Shown piece after piece: positions 28,601 through 37,577 of a stretch of 64,000 nucleotides of DNA. The stretch is taken from contig NZ_JACHVC010000013.1 of NCBI RefSeq assembly GCF_014230145.1, forward strand, positions 930,001 through 994,000, read 5' to 3'. The position numbers and the translations under genes are program-made. Origin of the DNA: Pelagicoccus albus. Lineage in GTDB: Bacteria; Verrucomicrobiota; Verrucomicrobiia; Opitutales; Opitutaceae. Within the stretch, counting starts at the first letter, position 1. Each line of letters opens with the position of its first letter. The notes under the pieces are model-generated. The model saw only the letters and a list, made by a program, of their open reading frames with translations. It did not search any database and had not been told where the DNA came from.

Positions 28601-29494
28601 TTAAAGCGTCACCGGGACCTGATCTTCCAAAGTCAGGTCGACTCGCTTCAGCGACGGATGCCCGACGCTCCTCGCATAGTCGATAATGTAGTCTAAACGA
28701 CCCAGCTGATCCCTGAAGTCCATATTTCTGTCGAAGTGTATCTCTCTGGTTCCAACAGCTTTGACGATGATGCGTCCCTCGTGTTCAAGGGAAATAACTC
28801 TCCAGCGAGCATAGAGATGCTGAGCGATCGCTTGGGCGTCGGATAACAGCTTCGCAACGGCATCGATATCGCCTATCGGCGCATAGCCGTCAGCGGCTTT
28901 CGAAAGTCCCACCCCAGCTAGGTACGGCAATTTGCCAGCAATATTAGGATCAAGTTGCTCTGCTTCGAAAACGACCCCTTCCTCATCCGCGAATAGATCC
29001 AGTTTTTCACCGTTAGGTCGGACACCAATCAAACGGACAATGGGGTTCCGCTCCGATACGGAGACTTCCAAAGCATCTGGAAACCGGCGAGAAACCACTG
29101 CTTCTTTCACCTGGCCAATCGCCTCTAATTTTTCCTTCAGCAAATCAAGGTCTATACTAAGCAGATTAGCGTCTTCCTCGATTCCCAAACGTTCCAATAT
29201 AAAGCTGTGATCCAAGCTGCCATCCGTTTGCACATCGATCAGCACAATCGGCATGGATTCGCCGGCCTTAGTAAGTAACTCCGGCCCCGCCTCTAATTTT
29301 GGGGCCAAATAGATACCACCTGCCGCTATCGCGCCCACGAATAATGCCACTGCCGCAAACTTGGCACGGCCCAGCCAAACTCGGCGCTCCGATGCGGAGC
29401 TCATCGCCTTCGGCTTTACACTTTGGTCGATGTCTTTCCACGTATTCGCTTTGCGCTTACGGCGAGTTGCTGTCTTGGTTTTCTGAGCGGCCAT
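28601..29494 (-). CDS. ftsQ: Cell division protein FtsQ
   Basis: A 297-residue bitopic protein. The cytoplasmic tail is basic (TATRRKRK), one transmembrane segment lies at about 46-66, then come a POTRA domain (about 80-155, with LLKEKLEAIGQVKEAVVSRRFPDALEV) and the FtsQ beta domain (REIHFDR..., YIIDYARS). It links early and late divisome proteins in the periplasm. It follows ddl with a 13-base gap. Sequence divergence is normal for this family; position and architecture support the call. Confidence 0.88.
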   Translation of the reverse strand: MAAQKTKTATRRKRKANTWKDIDQSVKPKAMSSASERRVWLGRAKFAAVALFVGAIAAGGIYLAPKLEAGPELLTKAGESMPIVLIDVQTDGSLDHSFILERLGIEEDANLLSIDLDLLKEKLEAIGQVKEAVVSRRFPDALEVSVSERNPIVRLIGVRPNGEKLDLFADEEGVVFEAEQLDPNIAGKLPYLAGVGLSKAADGYAPIGDIDAVAKLLSDAQAIAQHLYARWRVISLEHEGRIIVKAVGTREIHFDRNMDFRDQLGRLDYIIDYARSVGHPSLKRVDLTLEDQVPVTL

Positions 29495-29507
29495 TTCGTC
29501 GATTGGT

Positions 29508-30428
29508 TTAACGAGACTTATACCTCAAAATAGCGGGTTCGACAAGCTTTTGCACAAGTTCATCGAAATTGTATCCACAAACGGATGCGGACATGGGTAA
29601 CAAGCTCGTTTCCTTGAGCCCGGGGAGCGTATTTATCTCAAGAAAAAACAGATTCTCGTCGGCATCGATCATACAATCGATCCGGGCGAAGTCTCGACAG
29701 TTGCATGCCTCAAAGGCAATCGTAGCCAGATTCCGGATGCGCTCGCTCAGTTCATCCGACAATTCGGCTGGAGCGATGTATTCGGTCAACCCCTTCGTAT
29801 ACTTGCTGGTAAAGTCAAACTGCCCGCTCTTGGGACGAATTTCAACCACGCCCATCGCCTTGTTGTGAAGAATCCCGACCGTTACCTCTCTTCCAACTAC
29901 GCGGGGTTCGATCAACCAACGACCTTTCAGGCAATTCTTGAGAGACGCCTCGATCTGTTCTTCGGTTGAGGCAAACATAAGCCCCACGCTACTGCCCTGA
30001 TCCACAGGCTTTATAACCACAGAGCTTCCCAAACGACTAACCACTGCGTCGACACTCGGAAGCTTCCCGCCCTCAAAAACGAGGTCGTCCGTCACAGGAA
30101 CTTCAGCCTCGCTGAGCATTCTTTTGGTAGCGACCTTGTCGAAGGTCAAACGGCTCGAAGCTTCGTCACAACCGGCATAAAAGACGCCGGCGTCATCCAT
30201 CAGCTTTTGAGCAGTCCCATCTTCGCCAAAACTGCCATGCAAGGTGGAGAAAACTACGTGTCTCGATGGATCTAGCCCTTCCGGCAAATGCTCCGTGGAT
30301 TGGATATCAAATACATCCACGTCAAAAAATTTGGAGAGGGCTGCCGCGGCGGCCTTCCCTGAGCCCAATGAGACCTCTCTCTCGTCGGAGGTGCCGCCCA
30401 AGAGAACTGCAATTCGAAAGTCTTTCAT
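29508..30428 (-). CDS. ddl: D-alanine--D-alanine ligase
   Basis: A 306-residue ATP-grasp enzyme that makes the D-Ala-D-Ala end of the cell wall precursor. Motifs are VLLGGTSDEREVSLGSG, HGSFGEDGTAQ, VIKPVDQGSSVGL and FLEINTLPGL. A frame extension of six residues upstream lacks family similarity; the ATG at 30428 overlaps the murC/B stop as ATGA and is preferred. Confidence 0.95.
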   Translation of the reverse strand: MKDFRIAVLLGGTSDEREVSLGSGKAAAAALSKFFDVDVFDIQSTEHLPEGLDPSRHVVFSTLHGSFGEDGTAQKLMDDAGVFYAGCDEASSRLTFDKVATKRMLSEAEVPVTDDLVFEGGKLPSVDAVVSRLGSSVVIKPVDQGSSVGLMFASTEEQIEASLKNCLKGRWLIEPRVVGREVTVGILHNKAMGVVEIRPKSGQFDFTSKYTKGLTEYIAPAELSDELSERIRNLATIAFEACNCRDFARIDCMIDADENLFFLEINTLPGLKETSLLPMSASVCGYNFDELVQKLVEPAILRYKSR

Positions 30429-32701
30429 CTCAAGGCATCCTCCCATTTAGAGCCAAATAGAAGCACTTCAGGATGGAGTTCGACACCCTTTCTTTCTTTG
30501 GCCACTTTTCGCGCAAATTTGACAAGCTCCACCACATCTTCGCTCGTCGCTCCACCTCGATTGATAATGAAGTTACCGTGGACTTGGCTGATTTCCGCTC
30601 CTCCGACAACTGCCCCCTTAAGTCCTAGTTCGTCGATGATCCGACCGGCTGAGTCTCCATCCGGATTCTTGAAAATACAACCGGCACTCGGTTCGCGAGG
30701 TTGGGATTCCTTCCTCTTATTTTGATAGGTATCTATCGTCCTACGGATCTGATCGGGGACTCCCTTCTGCTCCTTGGATACAAAAACAGCGTCCAAAGCG
30801 ATCGCGTCTTCTAGCTCGCGACAGTACCTGTATCCAAAATCCAAGTCTCCTTTTTTCGCTTCAAGAACCTCTCCGTCGAGAGTAGCGAAGCGGATCGACT
30901 CGACCACATCGAAAACCCATCCGCCCATCGCTCCAGCGTTCATTCGAAGTACTCCGCCCAAACTCCCCGGGATACCTTCCAAGAATTCAAACCCTTGCAG
31001 CCCTTCCTTGGCAGCCTGGCCGCAAAGTGCCTTGATACGCATACCGGCTCCCAGTCTGGCACGTCCCTCGCCTAGCAATTCAAATCGACTCCAATAGGGA
31101 TGACTCAGTCGGATCACTAATCCAGAGACTCCACTATCAGCAACTACCAAATTTGATCCCCGGCCAAGCGGCAAAACCTCAATCCCCGCCTTTTTGCAGG
31201 CCTTGAGCGCCGCGAGAAGTTGGGAAAGCGAGGCCGGTTCCAGATAGCGCTCCGCTGTACCGCCCACTCGCATGGTCGTCTTGTTGGCTAGCGGTTCATC
31301 GGCCTTAATCGCAAGCGAGAAGTAAGAAACTTCGGCAAGGGAGCGATAGAACTGTCCCCATCGTTTGTCTTGCTCGGCGAGGAGATCGCTTAGTTGCCGG
31401 GCTAGCTGGTCCCCGACGCCAGCTCCAAGAAAGATGATTCTAGTCTTAGGCTGTTGCGCTCTGGCAAAAAGAGTCCCGATCGGACCAACCTTATCCGAAA
31501 TGTAGCAAACGCGTTGATTCCTTTTTCGGCAGGCTTCGTAGAGATCAGTCCCCATGCCGCCTTCTTGTGGATCTTCGCTGGCAGCATAGACATCGAGCAG
31601 CACCAATTCTTCGCAGAGGGAGAGAGAGTTAGCCAATTCCTCTTTTAGCTCTCTAGTACGCGAATAGCGATGAGCTTGAAAAACAACTACAGTTTGCCAG
31701 CCAGGCACATTTTCCACGCACTCCAGCAAAGACTGAATCTCCCGCGGGTGGTGGGCGTAGTCTTCGAACACCTGGGTCTCCGGACTATTAAACCAGCAGC
31801 GTTGCCTGCGTTTGACTGAATTCATTTCAAAAATTTGGCCTTCCAAAATTTCAGATCCCATCGCGTTTGCCGCCAACAATGCACAAGCCGCGTCATAAAA
31901 GTTCATCTCTCCCGATCGATTGAGGAGTACGGTTGGCAATGCTTTTTGCCCCTCCAGGCCCAGCCATGTCCAGCCGCTTCCAGCTGGTTTTGCGTGTAGC
32001 ACGCTATCAACGCCCACCCCGACCCAATCCACTGCCGAGTCTACATCAGGGCAAAGTCGCTCCTTAAGAGATCCATCAAAAATGACAGTGCCAGAGGTTC
32101 GCCGAGCCAAAGACTCAAAAGCAGCAAAATATTCTCCCTCAGTCTTGTAGCGTGCATGGTGATCGTGATCCACATTTAAGATCAGAGTAATCTCCGGCGA
32201 AAAGGAATCGATCGTGCCGTCGCTTTCGTCAATTTCAGCGACCAACCAGTGCGAGCCAGCAAAACGGCTAGGCGCCTTTTTATCGTAAAGAGCTCCCAAT
32301 AGATAATCGAAATCAAACCCGAGGGTATCCAGAATATCGATCAGCATGGCGCAAGTGGTAGTCTTTCCGTGAGATCCTGATATCGCCACAAGTCGCTTAC
32401 CCTGAGCAATCAAAGCCAAGCATTCCCCTCTCCTTAAAAGAGGTTTTTCCGCTTCCCGCATTTTACGATAGGCGGGGTGAGAGGGAGGGATGGCAGAAGA
32501 GTACACCAATGCCTCGCATCCCTCGTCAAAGGGCTGGACCAATACGCCACAGGAACGGAGCAAGGTCTCCGCGTGCTCGCCAAAAGCATCGTCCTCGGCC
32601 GAAACGATATGTCCTACTTCAGACAGGTAGATGGCCAGTGGCAGCATCCCCGCTCCCCCCGCGCCCAGACAATGGATACGTTCCGGAAGGGACTCTATCA
32701 T
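30425..32701 (-). CDS. murC/murB: MurC-MurB fusion: UDP-MurNAc--L-alanine ligase / UDP-GlcNAc enolpyruvate reductase
   Basis: A 758-residue fusion of two consecutive cell wall enzymes. Residues 1 to about 445 are MurC (CLGAGGAGMLPLA, ATP-binding ISGSHGKTTT, ILNVDHDHHARY, FEDYAHHPREI). About 457-750 is a type II MurB, an FAD enzyme (TTMRVGGTAERY, PLGRGSNLVVAD, FLEGIPGSLGGVLRMNAGA, PSAGCIFKNPDG). The usual catalytic Ser of type II MurB sits in a PSAG(S/C) motif and is Cys here. MurB acts just before MurC, so fusion may channel UDP-MurNAc. Both ends overlap neighbours by ATGA (murG, ddl). The sequence runs through without a stop or frameshift. Confidence 0.94.
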   Translation of the reverse strand: MIESLPERIHCLGAGGAGMLPLAIYLSEVGHIVSAEDDAFGEHAETLLRSCGVLVQPFDEGCEALVYSSAIPPSHPAYRKMREAEKPLLRRGECLALIAQGKRLVAISGSHGKTTTCAMLIDILDTLGFDFDYLLGALYDKKAPSRFAGSHWLVAEIDESDGTIDSFSPEITLILNVDHDHHARYKTEGEYFAAFESLARRTSGTVIFDGSLKERLCPDVDSAVDWVGVGVDSVLHAKPAGSGWTWLGLEGQKALPTVLLNRSGEMNFYDAACALLAANAMGSEILEGQIFEMNSVKRRQRCWFNSPETQVFEDYAHHPREIQSLLECVENVPGWQTVVVFQAHRYSRTRELKEELANSLSLCEELVLLDVYAASEDPQEGGMGTDLYEACRKRNQRVCYISDKVGPIGTLFARAQQPKTRIIFLGAGVGDQLARQLSDLLAEQDKRWGQFYRSLAEVSYFSLAIKADEPLANKTTMRVGGTAERYLEPASLSQLLAALKACKKAGIEVLPLGRGSNLVVADSGVSGLVIRLSHPYWSRFELLGEGRARLGAGMRIKALCGQAAKEGLQGFEFLEGIPGSLGGVLRMNAGAMGGWVFDVVESIRFATLDGEVLEAKKGDLDFGYRYCRELEDAIALDAVFVSKEQKGVPDQIRRTIDTYQNKRKESQPREPSAGCIFKNPDGDSAGRIIDELGLKGAVVGGAEISQVHGNFIINRGGATSEDVVELVKFARKVAKERKGVELHPEVLLFGSKWEDALR

Positions 32702-33828
32702 GTTTCGACACGACGCTGGGCGCGTCCCAGCATATCCAAGCCATCACTCGAAATGATGCTCTCCAGATCATCGGCCATAAAGGCTCGCACATCTACCCGA
32801 TCCGCCAATTCGAGATTTTTCCGAAATTTCTGAAGCAACCATTCGTTGTAAATCACTTCTTTAATCTCTTCCAACATGTCACCCAAGAACTCTTGGGACA
32901 TCTGCATCCCGCAACCCAATTTCTCGAAATTCTCAGCATTTGCGATCTGGTGATCATCCGCAGAGTATGGATACGGAACTAAGATTCCCGGAGCACGGCA
33001 CCGAATCATCTCGGCGATGCTTCCCGCACCAGAGCGTGATACCACGAAATCGGCAGCACTTAGGATTGTGGCCATGTCGTCACTGAAACCTTGGAAGACA
33101 TGTTTGATATCTCCTCCCTTAGGCGACTTCTTAGTAACTACTTTGTCGGAAGACGAGTCTCCGGTTAGACAGAAAACCTGTATTTCCTTTTGGCTGAGCG
33201 CGTTCAAGCTGGTCTCTACCCAGTTGTTGAGCGACTGAGCACCTTGGCTTCCGCCCATGATAGCTAGAACTTTCAAGCTTGGATCCAGTCCGAGCGATTC
33301 TTTAGCGGCAGACTTCGACATACTCACGATTTCGTCTCGGACTGGCATGCCCAAATAGCGGATACGACTAGATCTTTTAGTTCGTATGCGAACACCTTCA
33401 GGTAAGTAGATGCGGCGAGCAAACCAGCTAACGATGCGCGTCACGCGCCCAGCAACGCGATTGGCCTCGTGAATCACAGTTGGCAATCCAGCGAGAAAGC
33501 CAGCCAACATAGCAGGCATGGTAAGAAATCCGCCAAATCCAACCACGACTTGAGGCTCTAAGCTCCGAATCATTCGTCGGCATTTCAGAGTACCCTTCAT
33601 CAGGCTGATCAAAAAAAGTGCGAGCCGGTCCGGACGAACAGAGAAGGGTCTGCCATCGATGGTGTCGTACTTGAATTGTCCGTACTTTCTAACCAATCGT
33701 GAATCGACCTGCTTGTTGCTAATCAGTAGCGTGCACTCCCAGCCTCTCGAGCTGAGCTCTTCCGCCAAAGCGATTCCCGGGGACATATGACCGCCAGTCC
33801 CACCACATGCAATGATGGCCCGTTTCAT
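32698..33828 (-). CDS. murG: UDP-GlcNAc:undecaprenyl-PP-MurNAc-pentapeptide transferase MurG
   Basis: A 376-residue GT-B glycosyltransferase that makes lipid II on the inner face of the membrane. The N-terminal motif is CGGTGGHMSPGIALAEEL, a middle segment reads VVGFGGFLTMPAMLAG and HEANRVAGRV, and the donor-binding C-terminal motifs are IMGGSQGAQSLN and SRSGAGSIAEM. The frame extends 18 codons upstream but the ATG at 33828 fits the family and overlaps the ftsW stop (ATGA). Confidence 0.95.
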   Translation of the reverse strand: MKRAIIACGGTGGHMSPGIALAEELSSRGWECTLLISNKQVDSRLVRKYGQFKYDTIDGRPFSVRPDRLALFLISLMKGTLKCRRMIRSLEPQVVVGFGGFLTMPAMLAGFLAGLPTVIHEANRVAGRVTRIVSWFARRIYLPEGVRIRTKRSSRIRYLGMPVRDEIVSMSKSAAKESLGLDPSLKVLAIMGGSQGAQSLNNWVETSLNALSQKEIQVFCLTGDSSSDKVVTKKSPKGGDIKHVFQGFSDDMATILSAADFVVSRSGAGSIAEMIRCRAPGILVPYPYSADDHQIANAENFEKLGCGMQMSQEFLGDMLEEIKEVIYNEWLLQKFRKNLELADRVDVRAFMADDLESIISSDGLDMLGRAQRRVET

Positions 33829-34991
33829 CCTTCGATATCTTTCAGTTTGCGTTTCGACTGCTGAAGTACCGGACCCTTCCAAGCCATACTCGTATTCAAA
33901 ATGATCGCTACAAATATACCCATCGTCAAAAAGTTGGAGCCCCCGTAACTGATAAAGGGGAGTGGCAATCCTGTGGTAGGAAGCACACCAGTTACCACGC
34001 CTAGGTTCAGGATAGATTGTACCGATATCATCAATACGCTTCCCGCTGCGAGCAGATACTGATAGGTGTTAGGGGCCTTGCGGATATGCAAAATGCCAGC
34101 GACAAATAACACAAAGTAGGCCACGACTACAGCGAGGGTGGCGATCATGCCGAGCTCTTCTCCAATCACGGCGAATATGAAGTCGTTATGGGCTTCAGGC
34201 AGAAAGCTCTGCTGTTGGCGGCCATTGCCTAAACCAACTCCATCGATCCCCCCTGCCCCGAAAGCCAGCAGAGCTTGCCAACCCTGGTATGCATCGCCCG
34301 CTTTTTCGGCCTCCATGTTCCAAAAGGCAGTTAACCGGCTCCATCTCTCGGCGTCGTTATAAATTAGCCCCACGACCCCGGCCAATCCCGCTGTGACCGA
34401 AGGTACCAGATAGAGCAATTTCACTCCGGCCAGGTAAAGCAATCCGACCGCAACCATCACGTAGATCAAGGCGGTGCCGAGGTCTGGCTGCGCTATCACC
34501 AATCCGATGTAAACCGCCATACCGATCGATGGGTAAATGAAGCCTCGAAAGAACTTCTGATTATCGCTACGGATAACGCTGAAGTAGTGGGCAATGAAAA
34601 ATACAAAGCCGATCTTAGCTAACTCCGCTACTTGAAATCCGATAGGGCCTAAACGGACCCAACTGCGACTTCCATTGATCGTGGTCCCGATGCCAGGTAT
34701 GAAAACCAGCAAGAGTAAGCCGATTCCCACGGCATAGCCGAACCAGACAAAGCGGCGAATCCAGTCGAGATTCACCAATTGGATAACCAATCCCACAAGC
34801 AAGGTCAGCCCGATCCACATGGCTTGCTTCTCGATGAAGTAGTAAGGCGAAGATTTGTGGATATGCAGGCTCGCGCTAAAAAGAATCGTGACTCCCAGGA
34901 TCGTCAGGATCGCGGCGCAGGCGAGCACGACCGCCGCTGGATTGAGGACGCCACTGTGGCCAATCTGCTCTTTTTTCTTCGCTTTCGACAT
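33825..34991 (-). CDS. ftsW: Septal peptidoglycan glycosyltransferase FtsW (SEDS family)
   Basis: A 388-residue polytopic protein with about ten transmembrane segments, of the SEDS family that polymerises lipid II with a partner PBP, here FtsI from the same cluster. Family motifs include GSRSWVRLGPIGFQVAELAK, AQPDLGTAL, AHNDFIFAVIGEELG and PLPFISYGGSNFL. It lies directly after the LysM gene and overlaps murG. Confidence 0.95.
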   Translation of the reverse strand: MSKAKKKEQIGHSGVLNPAAVVLACAAILTILGVTILFSASLHIHKSSPYYFIEKQAMWIGLTLLVGLVIQLVNLDWIRRFVWFGYAVGIGLLLLVFIPGIGTTINGSRSWVRLGPIGFQVAELAKIGFVFFIAHYFSVIRSDNQKFFRGFIYPSIGMAVYIGLVIAQPDLGTALIYVMVAVGLLYLAGVKLLYLVPSVTAGLAGVVGLIYNDAERWSRLTAFWNMEAEKAGDAYQGWQALLAFGAGGIDGVGLGNGRQQQSFLPEAHNDFIFAVIGEELGMIATLAVVVAYFVLFVAGILHIRKAPNTYQYLLAAGSVLMISVQSILNLGVVTGVLPTTGLPLPFISYGGSNFLTMGIFVAIILNTSMAWKGPVLQQSKRKLKDIEG

Positions 34992-35022
34992 GCGACTGTA
35001 GCGTGGGATGGACTACAAGCCG

Positions 35023-36291
35023 CTACTCGGAAATTTGAATAAGGGGCTGATCCTCCAAATCCTCTTCTCCAAATGTGTCGTCCAAGGTCGGAAGCGTCGG
35101 CAAGGTTTCCTCCGCAGGCGGAGGCAAGTCCTCTAGAGTTCGCGTTGGCTGACGCGGAGTTGGCTCTGGATTGCTGGCACGGGTCGGAGCGGTACTTTGA
35201 GCACGCGGCGTGACGGTGCTTGGAGTCGGATTCTTCTCGGGGATCAAAAGCGTTTGGCCAATACGGATCAGGCGCGGATTGGAGATGTTGTTTAGCTTCA
35301 TCAACTCAGTTGGTGAAACACCATAGATCGCGGCAATCTTTCCGATCGTATCGCCCGCTTCGATTGTTACCTTCGGCCCTCTGTGCTGCTTGGAAACGAG
35401 ATCGGCACTACTGGCTTTTTTGGCAGGGATCACGAGCTCCTGCCCCACGCGGATAACGTCATTGCTGAGTCCATTCGCTCGCTTGAGTTCAGCAACAGTC
35501 ATACCTTGACGGGAGGCGATTCTGGAGAGCACATCTCCGGCCTTCACGGTGTAGATGGATCCGTTGACGGGCTTCTTGGAAGCATCGGAGGAGCTAGAAG
35601 CACCCAGTCCCATCGACTCCGTGGTGGAGTTGCGAGGAATGTTCAAGGACTGCCCGACTCGAATTGCGTTCGCCTTGATTCCGGGATTTACGGCAGTGAT
35701 CTCGGCGACGGTCACATTAAACCGCTTGGAAATGCCCCAGAGGCTGTCTCCACTTTGGATTTTATAATCAATGGTCTTGGACAAGCCTTCCGACGCGGAG
35801 CTCGAACGCACTGGGTAGAGTACATCGCTCGAACTGTTGATCGGGCTCAAGAATTCATCGTCGTCAACCTGGCTGGAGGAAGTGGATGTTGAAGGAGCAC
35901 GCGTGGAGGAATTTGAGCTGCTGCTTCCCGAGTCGCTTGGACGCCGAGGTGCATAGCGGGCCTTTGAGCTTGAGGGCGATGAGGCGGACGCGAGAAGCAC
36001 TGGATCTGGATCGCCTGCATTGTAGCCTGAAAGATCCCCTGCTCGAGAGTCGAAAAGCGTGCCCGATGAGGCATCGACACTCGGAGCGTTGGCATCAGAG
36101 CTCCGGTTGGACCAGGTCCCAACTCCCGCCATGGATGGTGAATCCGGGTCGTTGCCCTGCTTATCTCCAAAAGTGGACACGAGGTACGCTCCTCCGATTA
36201 CGACGAGATGCGCTCCCGCAATCAGGATAATGCGGCTCAGGGTCTGGGCGCGCTTGCTCGAATCGAGTTCCTTGTACGCTGATAGTTTCAT
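35023..36291 (-). CDS. Membrane-anchored protein with three LysM domains inside the dcw cluster
   Basis: A 422-residue protein: a short cytoplasmic tail, one transmembrane segment (about 20-40, IILIAGAHLVVIGGAYLV), a Ser-rich region (about 60-170), then three LysM domains at about 176-219 (YKIQSGDSLWGISKRF), 246-290 (YTVKAGDVLSRIASRQ) and 305-350 (VTIEAGDTIGKIAAIY), and a Pro/Thr-rich acidic tail. LysM binds glycan strands. No hydrolase or synthase domain is visible. Its start overlaps the murD stop (ATGA), and ftsW follows 31 bases later, so it is co-expressed with wall synthesis genes and may guide them to peptidoglycan. Confidence 0.88.
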   Translation of the reverse strand: MKLSAYKELDSSKRAQTLSRIILIAGAHLVVIGGAYLVSTFGDKQGNDPDSPSMAGVGTWSNRSSDANAPSVDASSGTLFDSRAGDLSGYNAGDPDPVLLASASSPSSSKARYAPRRPSDSGSSSSNSSTRAPSTSTSSSQVDDDEFLSPINSSSDVLYPVRSSSASEGLSKTIDYKIQSGDSLWGISKRFNVTVAEITAVNPGIKANAIRVGQSLNIPRNSTTESMGLGASSSSDASKKPVNGSIYTVKAGDVLSRIASRQGMTVAELKRANGLSNDVIRVGQELVIPAKKASSADLVSKQHRGPKVTIEAGDTIGKIAAIYGVSPTELMKLNNISNPRLIRIGQTLLIPEKNPTPSTVTPRAQSTAPTRASNPEPTPRQPTRTLEDLPPPAEETLPTLPTLDDTFGEEDLEDQPLIQISE

Positions 36292-37577
36292 AGGTCTGAC
36301 AAATGGCTGATTGCTCTTCGGAATGCTTCCCCACGCTGCGAATAGCCGTCGAACATGTCGAGGCTAGCGAAACCGGGGCTTAATAAAATGTTGGTGCCGG
36401 ATTCTGCGTCTGCAACGGCGCCGGCTACTGCTTGGTCTAAATCCTCGTAGACATGGGTTGGGAGCTCATGCTCCCTGAAAGCTGCGGCAAGTTCCTCCGC
36501 AGTCTCCCCTATCAAGTGGGCAGAGCGAAGCTGGCCCGTAACTCGCTTTGCAAAACGTTGCAGATCTCCCCCTTTGTTTTTTCCGCCTCCTATCCAAACC
36601 ACTGGATTTTCAAAGCGCTTTAGGGCGCCGTAGACAGAATGGAAATTGGTGGATTTGGAATCATCCCAAAAAGAGATTCCATCTCGATTTTCGATGAGCT
36701 CCATCCGGTGCGGGCTCTTCTTGAAATTATTGGCCGCTTCGATGAGTTCGCCCTCATCTAGCCCCATGCTTAGCCAAAGGGATCGAGCGATTAGGTAGGT
36801 GTTTCGCTCGGGCAATGTTTCAAAAATAGTGCCCGAGACTCCCATCTCACTGGCGGAAAGCGTATCCTCTACCAAGCCGCCTTCCGGAATCTCCAAACCA
36901 AGCTGCTCGCCATATTCCTTCACGCTTTCGTCGAAAAGAAAGACGTCACCTCGTTGCAAATCGACCAGATGATATTTGGTCCGGAAATAGTTCTCTAGGG
37001 TCTTGTGGCGATCCAAGTGATCCTCGTCGAAATTCGTCCAAAGCAGCGAATCCGCATGAAGATGCTGGCAAAGTTCAGCTTGGAATGAACTCACTTCGCA
37101 CACCGCAACAGCTTCTAAATTGCAGCCTTCCGCTACCAAGCTGGATATCGGCCTACCGATATTCCCGCAGGCGTAAGCTTCGATCCCCGCGCTACTGAAT
37201 GCAGCACTAAGGAATTCGGTCAAAGTGGTCTTCCCGTTCGTACCGGTTATTACCACGAGTGAGCCTTTCCACATGGAAGCGCCCAAATCGATTTCCGGCA
37301 CGACTTTACACTTGGCTGCTTTGGCTGCCTCCAGCCACGGGTGATCCGCTGGGAAGCCAGGACTCACCACTACCAGCTTGTACCTATCAGCAACGGTTTC
37401 GTCGAAAACGGAAAATGCTGGGTCGCCATGCTTTTGATCAAAAACATCGCACTCGCAACCGAAGCCTTCGAGCAGGTTGCTCGCCGCTTGGCCACTCGAG
37501 GCCGAGCCGAATATAGCGACCGGACTTGAAACCAGAGGAGCAAGCCATTTAGGCAAATCTGTATGCAGCAGGCTCAT
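36288..37577 (-). CDS. murD: UDP-MurNAc-L-alanine--D-glutamate ligase MurD
   Basis: A 429-residue Mur ligase adding D-Glu. The N-terminal nucleotide-binding segment is AIFGSASSGQAASNLL, the ATP loop is ITGTNGKTTLTEFL, the central motif is TNFDEDHLDRH and the C-terminal domain carries WDDSKSTN and LLSPGFASLDMFDGYSQRG. Both ends overlap neighbours by ATGA (mraY, LysM gene). Confidence 0.95.
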   Translation of the reverse strand: MSLLHTDLPKWLAPLVSSPVAIFGSASSGQAASNLLEGFGCECDVFDQKHGDPAFSVFDETVADRYKLVVVSPGFPADHPWLEAAKAAKCKVVPEIDLGASMWKGSLVVITGTNGKTTLTEFLSAAFSSAGIEAYACGNIGRPISSLVAEGCNLEAVAVCEVSSFQAELCQHLHADSLLWTNFDEDHLDRHKTLENYFRTKYHLVDLQRGDVFLFDESVKEYGEQLGLEIPEGGLVEDTLSASEMGVSGTIFETLPERNTYLIARSLWLSMGLDEGELIEAANNFKKSPHRMELIENRDGISFWDDSKSTNFHSVYGALKRFENPVVWIGGGKNKGGDLQRFAKRVTGQLRSAHLIGETAEELAAAFREHELPTHVYEDLDQAVAGAVADAESGTNILLSPGFASLDMFDGYSQRGEAFRRAISHLSDL

